NCBI GenBank assembly: GCA_013388855.1
Contig: JACAEM010000009.1
Location: 47,918-111,917 of the forward strand
Origin: Chloroflexota bacterium
Lineage (GTDB): Bacteria > Chloroflexota > Anaerolineae > Anaerolineales > Villigracilaceae
Direction of reading: 5' to 3'
DNA length: 64,000 nucleotides
The notes under the pieces are model-generated. The model was not told where the DNA came from, ran no database searches, and saw only the letters and a list, made by a program, of their open reading frames with translations. Of the stretch, positions 14,775 to 23,342 are shown piece by piece (position 1 is the stretch's first letter; every line of letters starts with the position of its first letter). The position numbers and the translations under genes are program-made.

Positions 14775-16070
14775 ATGCGTGCAGTAGACATCATCATCAA
14801 AAAACGCGATAAAGGCGAACTCACTCGGGAAGAGATCGAATTCTTCATCAACGGCTTTGTATCGGGCGATGTGCCCGATTACCAGGCTTCCGCTTTTGCG
14901 ATGGCGGTTGTGCTCAACGGCATGACACCGCGCGAAACAACCGACCTCACCATTGCCATGGCGCATTCGGGGCAAATCCTGGACTTGAGCGACGCGGTGG
15001 ACATTGCCGTGGACAAGCACTCCTCCGGCGGCGTGGGTGACAAGACGACCCTCACCGTCCTGCCAACAGTTGCAGCGTGCGGGCTTTCGGTGGGGAAGAT
15101 GTCTGGGCGCGGACTTGGCTTCAGCGGCGGCACGCTCGATAAACTCGAGTCCATCCCCGGCTATCGCGTGGACCTGACCACCGAAGAATTCAAGCGACAA
15201 CTCAAGGAAAAGGGCGTGGTGCTGACGGGTCAATCGCTTGACCTGGCTCCCGCCGATGGGAAGATGTACGCCCTGCGCGATGTGACGGGGACGGTGCAAT
15301 CCATCCCGCTGATTGCCTCCTCGATCATGTGCAAGAAGATTGCGGCGGGGGCGCAAGCCATCGTACTGGATGTCAAAACGGGACTCGGCGCCTTCATGGA
15401 AACGCTTGATGAGGCACGCATCCTTGCCAACCTGATGGTGGACATCGGCAAACTGGCAGGGCGCGAAGTGGTCGCGCTGCTTTCGGATATGAACCAGCCG
15501 CTCGGCTGTGCCGTTGGCAATTCGTTGGAGGTCGTCGAAGCCATTGATACACTCAAAGGCGGCGGCCCGGCGGACTTCCGTGAGCATTGTCTGCATGTCA
15601 GCGCGCACATGCTGATACTGGGAAAACGCGCCAAGACTCTGAAAGAAGGCCGCAGAATGGCGGAGAAAGCCATTGCAGATGGTTCCGCCTTCGAGAAATT
15701 CCGCGTGCTGGTGCAGGCGCAAGGCGGCGATGTTTCCTACGTGGACAATGTGTCGAAATTCCCGCGCGCGAAATTTGTGGAGGTGGTGGCCTCTCCTCGA
15801 AACGGGAGCGTCTCTCAGGTCCAAGCGAGAAGCGTAGGTGAGGCGGCGGTGACACTTGGCGCCGGGCGCGCAAAAAAGTCCGATCCGGTGGATCACTCGG
15901 TCGGTTTCGTCCTCCATAAAAAAGTTGGCGACAGGGTCGAACCGGGTGAGCCGTTGTTTACCGTCCATGCCAACGATGAAGCGAAACTGGCGGAGGCGCG
16001 CGAAAAGGTGCTGGGCGCGTATTCCTTTAGTGATACTGATGTACCTCCGTTGCCGCTTTTTTATGATTAA
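14775..16070 (+). CDS. Pyrimidine-nucleoside / thymidine phosphorylase
   Basis: 431 aa, the standard length. It opens MRAVDIIIKKRDKGELT-REEIEFFINGFV and has the phosphate-binding signature KHSSGGVGDKTTL, followed by GRGLGFSGGTLDKLESIPG. The C-terminal PYNP domain ends near PGEPLFTVHANDE. It splits thymidine, uridine and related nucleosides with phosphate in salvage. AGGAG (14764-14768) sits seven bases before the ATG, and a TACAAT box at 14746-14751 probably starts the mRNA. Sequence alone does not separate the thymidine-specific (deoA) from the broad (pdp) enzyme. Confidence 0.95.
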   Translation: MRAVDIIIKKRDKGELTREEIEFFINGFVSGDVPDYQASAFAMAVVLNGMTPRETTDLTIAMAHSGQILDLSDAVDIAVDKHSSGGVGDKTTLTVLPTVAACGLSVGKMSGRGLGFSGGTLDKLESIPGYRVDLTTEEFKRQLKEKGVVLTGQSLDLAPADGKMYALRDVTGTVQSIPLIASSIMCKKIAAGAQAIVLDVKTGLGAFMETLDEARILANLMVDIGKLAGREVVALLSDMNQPLGCAVGNSLEVVEAIDTLKGGGPADFREHCLHVSAHMLILGKRAKTLKEGRRMAEKAIADGSAFEKFRVLVQAQGGDVSYVDNVSKFPRAKFVEVVASPRNGSVSQVQARSVGEAAVTLGAGRAKKSDPVDHSVGFVLHKKVGDRVEPGEPLFTVHANDEAKLAEAREKVLGAYSFSDTDVPPLPLFYD

Positions 16071-16080
16071 AAAGGTGCGT

Positions 16081-16086
16081 TATAAT
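16081..16086 (+). promoter_or_regulatory. -10 box of the TPR/WL-repeat gene
   Basis: TATAAT at 16081-16086, followed by AGGAGC (16094-16099) and ATG 16110. No strong -35 is seen. Confidence 0.45.
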
Positions 16087-16109
16087 AGCAAATAGGAGCA
16101 CACAGTTTC

Positions 16110-19100
16110 ATGGCGAAGGTATCCCTGCGAGCTTATAACCGCGAGATCGAGACAATGATAGACCGCGGCCAGTTGGATGAGGCGATCGCGCATTGTTTTC
16201 ACATTCTCAAAACGTTTCCCAAACATCTTGAAACGTACCGCCTGCTGGGTAAGGCCTATCTCGAATACAAACGCTACAAAGACGCAGTGGATATTTTTAC
16301 GCGTGTGCTTGTCGCTGTACCGAACGATTTTGTCGCCAACGTGGGCATGAGCATCATCAGGGATGAGGAAGGCAAGCTCGACGATGCCATCTGGCACATG
16401 GAGCGCGCCTTTGAAGTGCAGCCTTCCAATCCCGCGATTCAGAGCGAGTTGCAGCGGCTCTACGGACGCCGCGATGGCGTCCAGCCTCCGCGCATCCGTA
16501 TGACGCGCGGCGCGCTGGCGCACATGTACGTACAGGGTGAGTTGTATCCACAGGCGATCTCCGAGATCAAAGGCGTTCTAAAAGAAGACCCCGGGCGCAG
16601 AGACATGCAAGCATTGCTGGCGCGCGCCCATTTTCGAAGCGGACAAAAGAACGAAGCCGCCGAGGTCGCCTCGGCGTTGTTGCGGATCTATCCCCATTGT
16701 CTCGACGCAAACCGGGTGCTGGCCGAAATCCTCAGCGTGGACAAATTGGAGAATGCGCAGGTATACCGTCAACGTGTGCTGGAACTCGACCCTTACGCGG
16801 CACATGTGAGCGGTTCCCTGTTCCATGCCGATGAGGCGCCCGACGCGGCGGTCAGTCTCGATCACCTCGATTGGAACGGTCAACCGGTCGGCGCCGCGGC
16901 GCAGGCGGATTGGCGCGACTCGAGAGCGATCAGTTTGGAAGGCGGCATCGACCGCGGGCGCGAAGAACAACCGGACTGGCTCAAAAACGCCTCGAAGGAA
17001 ACATCGCCCACGGTCCCTCCGCACCCGAGCTTTGCCTCCGCTTTTGAAACTTCCACACCGCCCGCTCAGCCGACTCCCGCCGACGATCTCCCGGACTTTC
17101 TGCGCGAGGCGGGATGGGGCAAATCCACTGGCGCGTTCGATGAGAGCAAATCTGCGTTTGCAGAGGAAGGACCCGCGGCAGAGGCGCAACCCATTGCCCA
17201 GGGTGAACTTCCCGACTGGATCAAAGAAATGGCTCCCAAACCGGAGGCTGAACCTGCCGCCGAGGAGGAATTGCCCGATTGGATCAATCAAATCGGGCCA
17301 GCGAGTGTCGCCGCGGCTTCTGCGGGCGCGGTCACTGAGGACCTTGATTGGTTGAAACAGCTCGATCAACCATCCCAGCCTGCGGCGGGCGAGCAGCCCT
17401 CTGAAGAAAAACCCGACTGGTTGAAACAGTTTGAAGCCCCCGCGACCTCTGCTCCGGCGCCCCAGGAACCGGATTGGCTGAAAGACATCGGACAGGAATC
17501 GCAACCGGCACCCGCTCAACCTGCATCCGAAGAATTGGACTGGTTGAAGGGGCTGGGCGGGGAAACTCCTGCCGCACCGCAAACGGAAGAACCCGATTGG
17601 CTGAAACAATTTGATGCCCAATCGGAGACCGCCGCGCCGGCATCCGGCTTGGATGAGCTTGAATTCCTTAAGGAATTGACCTCCGAACTGCCGCAAACCG
17701 CTCCTGAGCCGGCCCAGCCGTCCACCATCGACGCGGCCAGCCTCGGCAAGAGCGAGAAGGAACAGGACGACTCCTTCGCGTGGCTCGAAGCCCTGGCGGC
17801 AAAGCAGGGCGCGAGCGAAGGTCTGCTCACGAAGCCGGAGGAGCGGTTGGAACAGGAACCTGATTGGGTAAAACAGGTCAAAGACTTGGGCGGGCAGCCT
17901 CCAGTCCAACCCCCTGCCGAGCCCGTCGCTTCCATCTCCTCCGCAGAGGATACCGCCGCGTGGCTCCGTAGTCTGGACGAGGAAGAGACGCAGCCGGAAC
18001 CCAAACCCGAGGCGGACGAGACTGCTGTCTGGTTGAAGGGACTGGATGAAACGCCGCCCGCGGCTGAAGAACCGGCGCCTGTCGAACCGTCTGCCGTTGG
18101 AGTGGATGATTTGGGCAAGAGCGAGAAAGAGCGCGATGACTCGTTCGCCTGGCTGGAAGCCCTCGCCGCGAAACAGGGTGCAAGCGAAGGTCTGCTCACC
18201 AAGCCGGAGGAACGTCTCGAACAGGAGCCTGAGTGGATCAAGAAAGTGAAGACCACTACCGGACAATTGACGGAACAAACGCCGTCCGAATCCGCCGCTC
18301 GGCAAGAAGAGATTCCTGCTCCTGAGCCGACACCCGTCGAGCCGCCTGTCAACGTGGAGGAGTTGGGCAAGAGCGAAAAGGAACGCGACGACTCATTTGC
18401 CTGGCTGGAAGCCCTCGCCGCGAAACAGGGTGCAAGCGAAGGTCTGCTTACCAAGCCGGAGGAACGCCTCGAGCAGGAGCCTGAGTGGGTCAAGAAAGTG
18501 AAAACCACTACGGGGCAGTTGGTCGAGAAGAAGCCGGAAGAGACGGTTGCGCCGCACACGGAAGAACCGGCGATTGAGCCGATGCCTGCCGGAGAATCCG
18601 TTTCCAGGGATAACACTGCTGCGTGGCTGCGCGGACTGGATGAGGAAAAAACCGTACCTGAGCCTGCCGCGGATGAGACCGCGATGTGGTTGAAGAGTCT
18701 TGATGAAACCAAAGATGAAGCCAGGGCGACGCCTGCTCCCGCGGAAGAACTTCCTTCGTGGATGCAAGCCATCGAGGAGGAAAAACCTGCTCCAACGGAA
18801 CCAGCCATCCCTGCGGTGGAAGTGGGTGAATCCGCGTGGATGAAGTCCCTTGAGGAACCGGTCGCGGAATCGGCGTCCAAAGCCGACGAGGAGGAACTTC
18901 CCAGTTGGTTGAGCGGACTGGAGAAGGAAGAGCCGCGTGAGGAAATCCCGGTGCCTGCCGCGAAGGATGAATTGCCTTCCTGGCTGCGTGATGAGACCGG
19001 GGAGGTGGTGGCGGAGCCGGTGAAGATCGAACCGACGCGCCCGACCGACTGGCAGCCGGTTGCCGAAAAGGAACCGGAGCCTGCTCCCGAGAAAATGCCT

Positions 19101-19526
19101 GCGCCGCCTGTCGTCGAGCCGGAGCCCGAGCCGCCTGTGATGGTGCGCCCGGTCGAGAAGACGGTGCAGGAAAAACCCAAACCGAGGCCCGCGAAGAAAG
19201 CCAGTCCTGCCGAGCCAAAGCCCGATTATCGCGAGCCTGTGACGATTCGAGGTACCGGAATGTTGACCACACCCATCGACCTGATCCTGCACACCGCCCG
19301 TACTGAACTCTCGCGCAGCAACATCCCCGGCGCGCTCGAAACCTACGGGAAGCTCATCAAGAAGGGACGTTTCCTCGATGAGGTCATCTTTGACCTGCGC
19401 GAGGCGCTGTACCGTTACCCCGTGGAGGTGAGCATTTGGCAGTCGCTGGGCGACGCCTACATGCGCGCCAACCGCCTGCAAGACGCGCTCGACGCGTACA
19501 CCAAGGCGGAGGAATTGCTTCGCTAA
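16110..19526 (+). CDS. Giant TPR protein with ~24 acidic 'W-L' motifs
   Basis: 1138 aa. Residues 1-~235 are TPR-like repeats (LDEAIAHCFHILKTFPKHLETYRLLGKAYLEYKRYKDAVD and following). Residues ~285-1010 are low-complexity, acidic and Pro-rich and carry about two dozen short motifs of the form [E/L][P/L][D/S]W[LIVM]xx[LI], e.g. EPDWLKQF, LPSWLSGL, TAAWLRSL. Within this lie three ~45-residue near-identical repeats starting LGKSEKE and DSFAWLEALAAKQG (residues ~545, 668, 752). The C-terminal ~90 residues are TPR again. No signal peptide is present, so it is cytoplasmic. The motifs look like repeated docking peptides on a disordered linker; the partner is unknown. Confidence 0.85.
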   Translation: MAKVSLRAYNREIETMIDRGQLDEAIAHCFHILKTFPKHLETYRLLGKAYLEYKRYKDAVDIFTRVLVAVPNDFVANVGMSIIRDEEGKLDDAIWHMERAFEVQPSNPAIQSELQRLYGRRDGVQPPRIRMTRGALAHMYVQGELYPQAISEIKGVLKEDPGRRDMQALLARAHFRSGQKNEAAEVASALLRIYPHCLDANRVLAEILSVDKLENAQVYRQRVLELDPYAAHVSGSLFHADEAPDAAVSLDHLDWNGQPVGAAAQADWRDSRAISLEGGIDRGREEQPDWLKNASKETSPTVPPHPSFASAFETSTPPAQPTPADDLPDFLREAGWGKSTGAFDESKSAFAEEGPAAEAQPIAQGELPDWIKEMAPKPEAEPAAEEELPDWINQIGPASVAAASAGAVTEDLDWLKQLDQPSQPAAGEQPSEEKPDWLKQFEAPATSAPAPQEPDWLKDIGQESQPAPAQPASEELDWLKGLGGETPAAPQTEEPDWLKQFDAQSETAAPASGLDELEFLKELTSELPQTAPEPAQPSTIDAASLGKSEKEQDDSFAWLEALAAKQGASEGLLTKPEERLEQEPDWVKQVKDLGGQPPVQPPAEPVASISSAEDTAAWLRSLDEEETQPEPKPEADETAVWLKGLDETPPAAEEPAPVEPSAVGVDDLGKSEKERDDSFAWLEALAAKQGASEGLLTKPEERLEQEPEWIKKVKTTTGQLTEQTPSESAARQEEIPAPEPTPVEPPVNVEELGKSEKERDDSFAWLEALAAKQGASEGLLTKPEERLEQEPEWVKKVKTTTGQLVEKKPEETVAPHTEEPAIEPMPAGESVSRDNTAAWLRGLDEEKTVPEPAADETAMWLKSLDETKDEARATPAPAEELPSWMQAIEEEKPAPTEPAIPAVEVGESAWMKSLEEPVAESASKADEEELPSWLSGLEKEEPREEIPVPAAKDELPSWLRDETGEVVAEPVKIEPTRPTDWQPVAEKEPEPAPEKMPAPPVVEPEPEPPVMVRPVEKTVQEKPKPRPAKKASPAEPKPDYREPVTIRGTGMLTTPIDLILHTARTELSRSNIPGALETYGKLIKKGRFLDEVIFDLREALYRYPVEVSIWQSLGDAYMRANRLQDALDAYTKAEELLR
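17742..18521 (+). repeat. Three in-gene repeats of ~140-155 bp
   Basis: Copies start at 17742, 18111 and 18363 and encode LGKSEKE-DDSFAWLEALAAKQG-ASEGLLTKPEERLEQEP with only a few changes. The spacing of 123 and 84 codons suggests duplication with flanking WL motifs. Nucleotide similarity is also high, so recombination could change copy number. Confidence 0.75.
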
Positions 19527-19530
19527 CCAG

Positions 19531-19572
19531 TAGAGCGACCTGACAAGTCGCTCTACAATTTATTTTTTGGAG
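19531..19572 (+). terminator. Terminator between the TPR gene and ndk
   Basis: TAGAGCGAC (19531-19539) and GTCGCTCTA (19547-19555), then an A/T stretch with six T. The six T end just before the GGAGGA ribosome site of ndk. Confidence 0.6.
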
Positions 19573-19579
19573 GACCTCT

Positions 19580-20032
19580 GTGGAAAGATCGCTCGTTTTA
19601 GTCAAGCCCGACGGTGTGCAGCGCGCGCTGATCGGGGAAGTCATCTCTCGTCTGGAACGCCGCGGGTTGCGGCTTGCCGGCGCGAAGTTCATGCAGGTCA
19701 GCCGGGAACTCGCCGAGACCCATTACGCCATTCACAAGGGCAAGCCCTTTTATGACGGTTTGATCGCGTACATCATCTCCGCGCCGGTCATGGCGATGGT
19801 TTGGGAGGGACCCAACGCCGTCGCCGCCATCCGCCAGACGATGGGCTCGACGCGTCCCACCGAAGCCGCGCCGGGTTCGCTCCGACACGATTTTGCCCTC
19901 GAAGTCGGGCGGAATCTCACCCACGCCTCCGACACGGTCGAGAACGGCGAAAAGGAAGTGACGCTCTGGTTCAAGCCCGAAGAACTGGTGGACTGGAAGC
20001 GTGAAGTGGACCGCTGGGTGTTTGAGAAATAA
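19580..20032 (+). CDS. ndk: Nucleoside diphosphate kinase
   Basis: 150 aa. It opens ERSLVLVKPDGVQRALIGE, and the active-site region NLTHASDTVENGEKEVTLWF holds the phosphorylated His. The G-T-R phosphate motif is present as MGSTRPTEAAPGS. It transfers gamma-phosphate between nucleoside tri- and diphosphates. The start is GTG at 19580, chosen because GGAGGA (19568-19573) lies six bases upstream. Confidence 0.96.
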   Translation: MERSLVLVKPDGVQRALIGEVISRLERRGLRLAGAKFMQVSRELAETHYAIHKGKPFYDGLIAYIISAPVMAMVWEGPNAVAAIRQTMGSTRPTEAAPGSLRHDFALEVGRNLTHASDTVENGEKEVTLWFKPEELVDWKREVDRWVFEK

Positions 20033-20175
20033 GAGAGACTGGAGAAGTAGAGATTGGGGGTGGTACATAGTAATTGGCAATTCGTCCCGTTGACCTGCCC
20101 TGAATTTATCGAAGGGTGAATGTCGGCGGGACGTTTTGTTTTGATAGTGACTTGGTGATTTCGATGCCGATCCCC
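20033..20175. terminator. Repeat-rich convergent intergenic region with terminator
   Basis: Between ndk and the convergent rsfS lie an AGAGA-GTAGAGA word repeat (20033-20058), a reversed AATTGCCAATTACT word and the widespread CCTGAATTTATCGAAGG motif. GTCCCG near 20086 pairs with CGGGAC near 20128, followed by GTTTTGTTTT, making a long-looped terminator for ndk. Confidence 0.5.
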
Positions 20176-20520
20176 TTACTGCACCCTCAACAATACCTTC
20201 CCATCGCTCCACAATTCTTCGAGATCGTAATGCTCGCGCATGTCGGGCGAGAAAAGATGGACCACCACATCGCCGAAGTCCATGACCAGCCAACCCTCGC
20301 GCGACTGCCCTTCCACGCGTCCCTTCTTTTTATAGTCTTTTTTGGTGGCTTCGAGCACCCCTTTGGCAAGCGCGTCCAACATACGGTCGCTGGTGCCGTT
20401 GCAGATCACGAAATAGTCGGTAAAAGAGGCGACATCTTTGATGTCGAGAAGCAGGATGTCTTCGCCCTTTTTGTCCTCCAGGGCGTCGACGATTTTATGG
20501 GCAAGATCGAGTGCGTTCAG
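20176..20520 (-). CDS. rsfS: Ribosomal silencing factor RsfS (Iojap family)
   Basis: 114 aa. The reading frame NALDLAHKIVDALEDKKGEDILLLDIKDVASFTDYFVICNGTSDRM continues to GWLVMDFGDVVVHLF and DLEELW, the Iojap/RsfS pattern. It binds uL14 and keeps ribosomal subunits apart in starvation. The first in-frame ATG (20409) would cut away a third of the domain. Upstream the frame meets ATG-AGG-TGA, so the only start restoring the family N-terminus is CTG at 20520, with GAGG six bases before it. A non-standard CTG start is therefore likely. Confidence 0.85.
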   Translation of the reverse strand: MNALDLAHKIVDALEDKKGEDILLLDIKDVASFTDYFVICNGTSDRMLDALAKGVLEATKKDYKKKGRVEGQSREGWLVMDFGDVVVHLFSPDMREHYDLEELWSDGKVLLRVQ

Positions 20521-20540
20521 GTTTCACCTCATTGGCTTTT

Positions 20541-20597
20541 CGTCATGGCTTGACGGGAGATTACTTCGTCGCCGTTTCGCGGCTTCCCGCAATGACA
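20541..20597. repeat. MITE/REP-like repeat, second copy
   Basis: Read on the minus strand it begins TGTCATTGCGGGAAG and contains GCGACGAAGTAATCTCCCG, the same family as 12251-12389. It provides the last ~11 codons and the stop of thpR. Confidence 0.5.
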
Positions 20598-21172
20598 GGT
20601 TGTAACGGCGCGGAGAAGAGTTTGGTATACACCGAGCCGGATGGTTTCAGGTCGCTTTTGTAGAGATGCACCGAGTCTACTCTGGCAGTGCCGAGTGAGT
20701 CAATGTGAAAACGCTCGAGCGCCTGGCGGACTTTCTGCTGGTCGGACGGCGACACATCCTGCCGCACCCGCCCAATGGTGAGATGCGGAGAGAAGGCGCG
20801 CTCGTCGGCTTCGTACCCGAGCCGGCGCGAAGCGGATTCCACCCCATGTTGGAGCGCCTCCAGCCCCCCCGGAGCCTGGATGCCGATATAGATAACGCGC
20901 GGCCGCCTCAGGCTTGGAAAGGAGCCGAGTCCGCCGAGATGCATGTCGAAGCAATGGGCGGAACCCGCCTCGACGCGCAGCATCTGGGTCAGCAAGTCCA
21001 CGCTGGCGGGGGAAACGTCTCCGAGAAATTTCAGGGTCAAATGCAGGTTCTCCGTCGGTACCCAGCGGATGAACGCCCCGACCGCCTGACGGAAATTCGT
21101 GGTTGCCTGATGAATTGCTTGTTGGATTTCGTGGGGAATATCCACCGCAATGAACGCGCGCAAGAGACTCAT
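20561..21172 (-). CDS. thpR: RNA 2',3'-cyclic phosphodiesterase (2'-5' RNA ligase family)
   Basis: 203 aa. The two HxTx catalytic motifs are HLTLKF (near residue 44) and HLTIGR (near residue 132), framing a LigT fold: RAFIAVDIPHEI at the start, YKSDLKPSGSVYTKL at the end. It hydrolyses 2',3'-cyclic phosphates in RNA. The C-terminal VIAGSRETATK is encoded by a dispersed repeat and is probably an acquired tail. It starts 3 bp after the stop of the receiver gene at 21176 and lies upstream of rsfS on the same strand. Confidence 0.92.
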   Translation of the reverse strand: MSLLRAFIAVDIPHEIQQAIHQATTNFRQAVGAFIRWVPTENLHLTLKFLGDVSPASVDLLTQMLRVEAGSAHCFDMHLGGLGSFPSLRRPRVIYIGIQAPGGLEALQHGVESASRRLGYEADERAFSPHLTIGRVRQDVSPSDQQKVRQALERFHIDSLGTARVDSVHLYKSDLKPSGSVYTKLFSAPLQPVIAGSRETATK

Positions 21173-21175
21173 ACA

Positions 21176-21562
21176 CTAGAGTGTGGCAGGCTGGTTCCCG
21201 ATCGCGCGTTCGACGGCTTCTTTGAGGTCGAGGAACCCGACCGGTTTTGTGAGGTAGGTGGATGCGCCTGCCTCCATGCCGTTCTTGATGTCGGCGGGCA
21301 TGCCCTTGGCGGTGACCACCACCACCGGGATCGGCGCGAGCGCGGGGTCGCGGCGCATCTGCCGCAGAATGTCGATCCCTGAGACCTCGGGCATCATGAT
21401 GTCGAGCAGGATGACATCCGGCTTTTCGGCTTTCATCATTTCGATGGCGGGGGCGCTTTTTGAGGTTTTGACGACACGATAACCGCTGACGCGCATCATC
21501 TCTGCGAACAGTTCCGCGGCGTCCTCTTCATCTTCGATAATCATGACTGTTTTCTCATCCAT
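21176..21562 (-). CDS. Stand-alone response-regulator receiver protein
   Basis: 128 aa, a single REC domain with no output domain: VMIIEDEEDAAE (acidic pair), phospho-acceptor Asp in VILLDIMMPEVSG, Thr in VVVVTAKG and Lys in TYLTKPVG. Such lone receivers relay phosphate or act on motors or kinases by contact. The ATG at 21562 (MDEKTV) is preferred to one six codons upstream. No cognate kinase is adjacent; the orphan PAS/GAF kinase at 26660-28888 is a possible partner. The spacing to thpR suggests one transcript. Confidence 0.92.
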   Translation of the reverse strand: MDEKTVMIIEDEEDAAELFAEMMRVSGYRVVKTSKSAPAIEMMKAEKPDVILLDIMMPEVSGIDILRQMRRDPALAPIPVVVVTAKGMPADIKNGMEAGASTYLTKPVGFLDLKEAVERAIGNQPATL

Positions 21563-21682
21563 TGAAAATAACGATAGCATACTCCAGGGGAATTCGCAAG
21601 AGGTTCCCTGGTCGGGCGGTGTTTGTAAGAATTCTTCCCGTTCTCCTGTCTATAAACCGTTGACCGTCTGAATTGGAGGCGT

Positions 21683-22192
21683 ATGAGTGAATTGGATGAT
21701 TTTCGCAGAGAGAAGGACGAATTCTTTGGCAGACATCCGCAAAGCCCGCTGACCGCGGAGCAAAAACGCGGGTTTGTCGGCTTGCGGTATTTTCCTGAAA
21801 ATGATGCCCTGCGTCTGGAAGTGCAGGTGATACCCCTGATCGATGAGAAACCCATGCAGATGCAGACAACCACCGGTGATGTTCAGGTGTACGCGCGTCA
21901 TGGAAAATTCCAGTTCCAGGTGGATGGACAGACCGCCGAACTGACGATTTTCCGCAATCCGAATGGATATTTCCTGCCGTTCGTCGATTCGCTGGCAGGT
22001 GAGGAGACTTATCCCGCCGGGCGCTACCTTGAGCCGGAAGCCCTGCCTGGGAATCGCTTTTTTGTGGATTTCAACCTGGCATATAACCCCTATTGCGCCT
22101 ATAACGAGATGTGGTCATGCCCCATCACGCCGGCTGAAAACCGGCTGAAGGTGCCGATTCGCGCAGGGGAAAAGATCTTCCACGAGGAATAA
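21683..22192 (+). CDS. DUF1684 family protein
   Basis: 169 aa. It has the conserved DUF1684 block: GLRYFPENDALRLEV in front, then YPAGRYLEPEALPGN, FVDFNLAYNPYCAYNEMWSCPITPAENRL and VPIRAGEK. No signal peptide or membrane span is present. The family is widespread and uncharacterised, with a compact beta fold. TTGGAGGCGT provides the ribosome site before the ATG. It is divergent from the receiver gene. Confidence 0.9.
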   Translation: MSELDDFRREKDEFFGRHPQSPLTAEQKRGFVGLRYFPENDALRLEVQVIPLIDEKPMQMQTTTGDVQVYARHGKFQFQVDGQTAELTIFRNPNGYFLPFVDSLAGEETYPAGRYLEPEALPGNRFFVDFNLAYNPYCAYNEMWSCPITPAENRLKVPIRAGEKIFHEE

Positions 22193-22241
22193 AAATGCCC
22201 TGTGCTGGGGAACAGCCCATTACAGAGCAGGCCAGGTAAAC

Positions 22242-22278
22242 AAAAACGACAGGATTTCAGTTGAAACCTGTCGTTTTT
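22242..22278. terminator. Bidirectional terminator
   Basis: AAAAACGACAGG (22242-22253) and CCTGTCGTTTTT (22267-22278) form a perfect 12-bp stem, and the loop itself can pair TTTCA with TGAAA. It serves DUF1684 on the plus strand and the anti-sigma gene on the minus strand; the latter's stop codon overlaps it. Confidence 0.85.
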
Positions 22279-22567
22279 AGTGGCCGGATGTCTTTTCCAG
22301 TACGTCGAGGAGCGCCTCGTATTCCTCGCAACATTCGGCGCAAAGGTCAAGATGGTCGCGCACAAGCGGCATCAACTGTGCGGCATCCTTTTGATTTACC
22401 TCCCGTTCAACGTACTCATCCAGTTTATCGTAGAGTTCGTTGCAGGAAATTTCCTCTTTTTCCGCTTTTTCCAGTACGCGCAAAAATCCCAGGACAGTCT
22501 CATCGGAGAGATGTTCAGGGGGGTGAAGCCTGTTGCGGATACTTTGAATGATGTTGCGAATGTTCAT
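22277..22567 (-). CDS. Putative zinc-finger anti-sigma factor
   Basis: 96 aa. The central helix-rich segment CNELYDKLDEYVEREV and the H-x3-C-x2-C motif in DHLDLCAECCEEYE match the zinc-binding anti-sigma domain. There is no membrane segment, so it is a soluble form. It follows the sigma gene by 32 bp on the same strand, the usual arrangement for sigma and its inhibitor. Inhibition of that sigma factor is inferred. Confidence 0.75.
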   Translation of the reverse strand: MNIRNIIQSIRNRLHPPEHLSDETVLGFLRVLEKAEKEEISCNELYDKLDEYVEREVNQKDAAQLMPLVRDHLDLCAECCEEYEALLDVLEKTSGH

Positions 22568-22599
22568 ACGCAGAATTGATGATTAATGAATCATTAATC

Positions 22600-23238
22600 T
22601 TACTTTTGCTCGAAAAGTGCCAGCACTTCGTGCGGGTGGATGTCTTCCACAGACAGGCGGTTCTTGAGTCGCAGGCGGGCATCATGCAGGAGTTTGTAGA
22701 GGGCGTTGCGGTTGGTCTTGAGTTTACGCGCCGCGTCCTCCATCGGCATGTCCTGCACGCCGAGCAGGAGCAATGCCTGGCGCTGACGTTCTGTCAATTC
22801 CTCCTCGATGATCCGTCGGACGCGCGCCAGCATGTCGGTGCGTTCTGCCACAGTTTCGGGTCCCGCGTGGGTATCGGCGAGCAGACCGGGGGGAGGGGGA
22901 ACGTCTTCATTTTCCGTGAGTTCATCCAGCGACGAATCCCGCCAGCGTTTGCGGCGCAGTTCCGTCAGTGCGATTCGCACGGCGATCTTGTGCACCCACG
23001 TGGTGAACTGACTGCGTCCCTCGAAGGTGTCCAATTGGTCGAGGACACGGAGGAGGGTTTCCTGTGTCACTTCTTCGACGAGGGAGTTGAATTGCGGAAG
23101 GTCGGGGGAAAGCCAGCGGGAGAGGGCATATGGCAGCCCTTTCTGGATGACCGTGCGTAAATCTTCGAGAGCCGTATTGCGGGTCTCGCCTTCTGCACGC
23201 AGGTCGGAAAGCCATTCTTCGTTGGTGCGGGTTGCCAT
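22600..23238 (-). CDS. RNA polymerase sigma factor, ECF-like
   Basis: 212 aa. Region 2 (LVEEVTQETLLRVLDQLDTFEGRSQFTTWVHKIAVRIALTELRRKR) is followed by an acidic linker with PPPPG. Region 4 is LTERQRQALLLLGVQDMPMEDAARKLKTNRNALYKLLHDARLRLKNRL. No region 1 or 3 is seen, so it belongs to the ECF group. A TATAAT (23253-23248) lies nine bases before its ATG with no ribosome site. Its own signal and targets cannot be read from the window. Confidence 0.9.
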   Translation of the reverse strand: MATRTNEEWLSDLRAEGETRNTALEDLRTVIQKGLPYALSRWLSPDLPQFNSLVEEVTQETLLRVLDQLDTFEGRSQFTTWVHKIAVRIALTELRRKRWRDSSLDELTENEDVPPPPGLLADTHAGPETVAERTDMLARVRRIIEEELTERQRQALLLLGVQDMPMEDAARKLKTNRNALYKLLHDARLRLKNRLSVEDIHPHEVLALFEQK

Positions 23239-23342
23239 GATGGGAAAATTATAAAGCAGTTTGACTGGAATTTAGTTTCTCTTACAACTTTCTTATAGTT
23301 GAGGCTTGAAATGAAAAGACGAGCCGGGAAAGACTCGTCTTG

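Noticed and set aside
17516..19180. 554-codon minus-strand Ser-rich frame
   Set aside because: Antisense to the acidic repeat region of the TPR protein; long because the repeat avoids stops.
16110..19526. Frameshift or assembly duplication in the TPR gene
   Set aside because: The three long repeats differ at scattered synonymous and replacement sites and keep one frame, so they look like real duplications.
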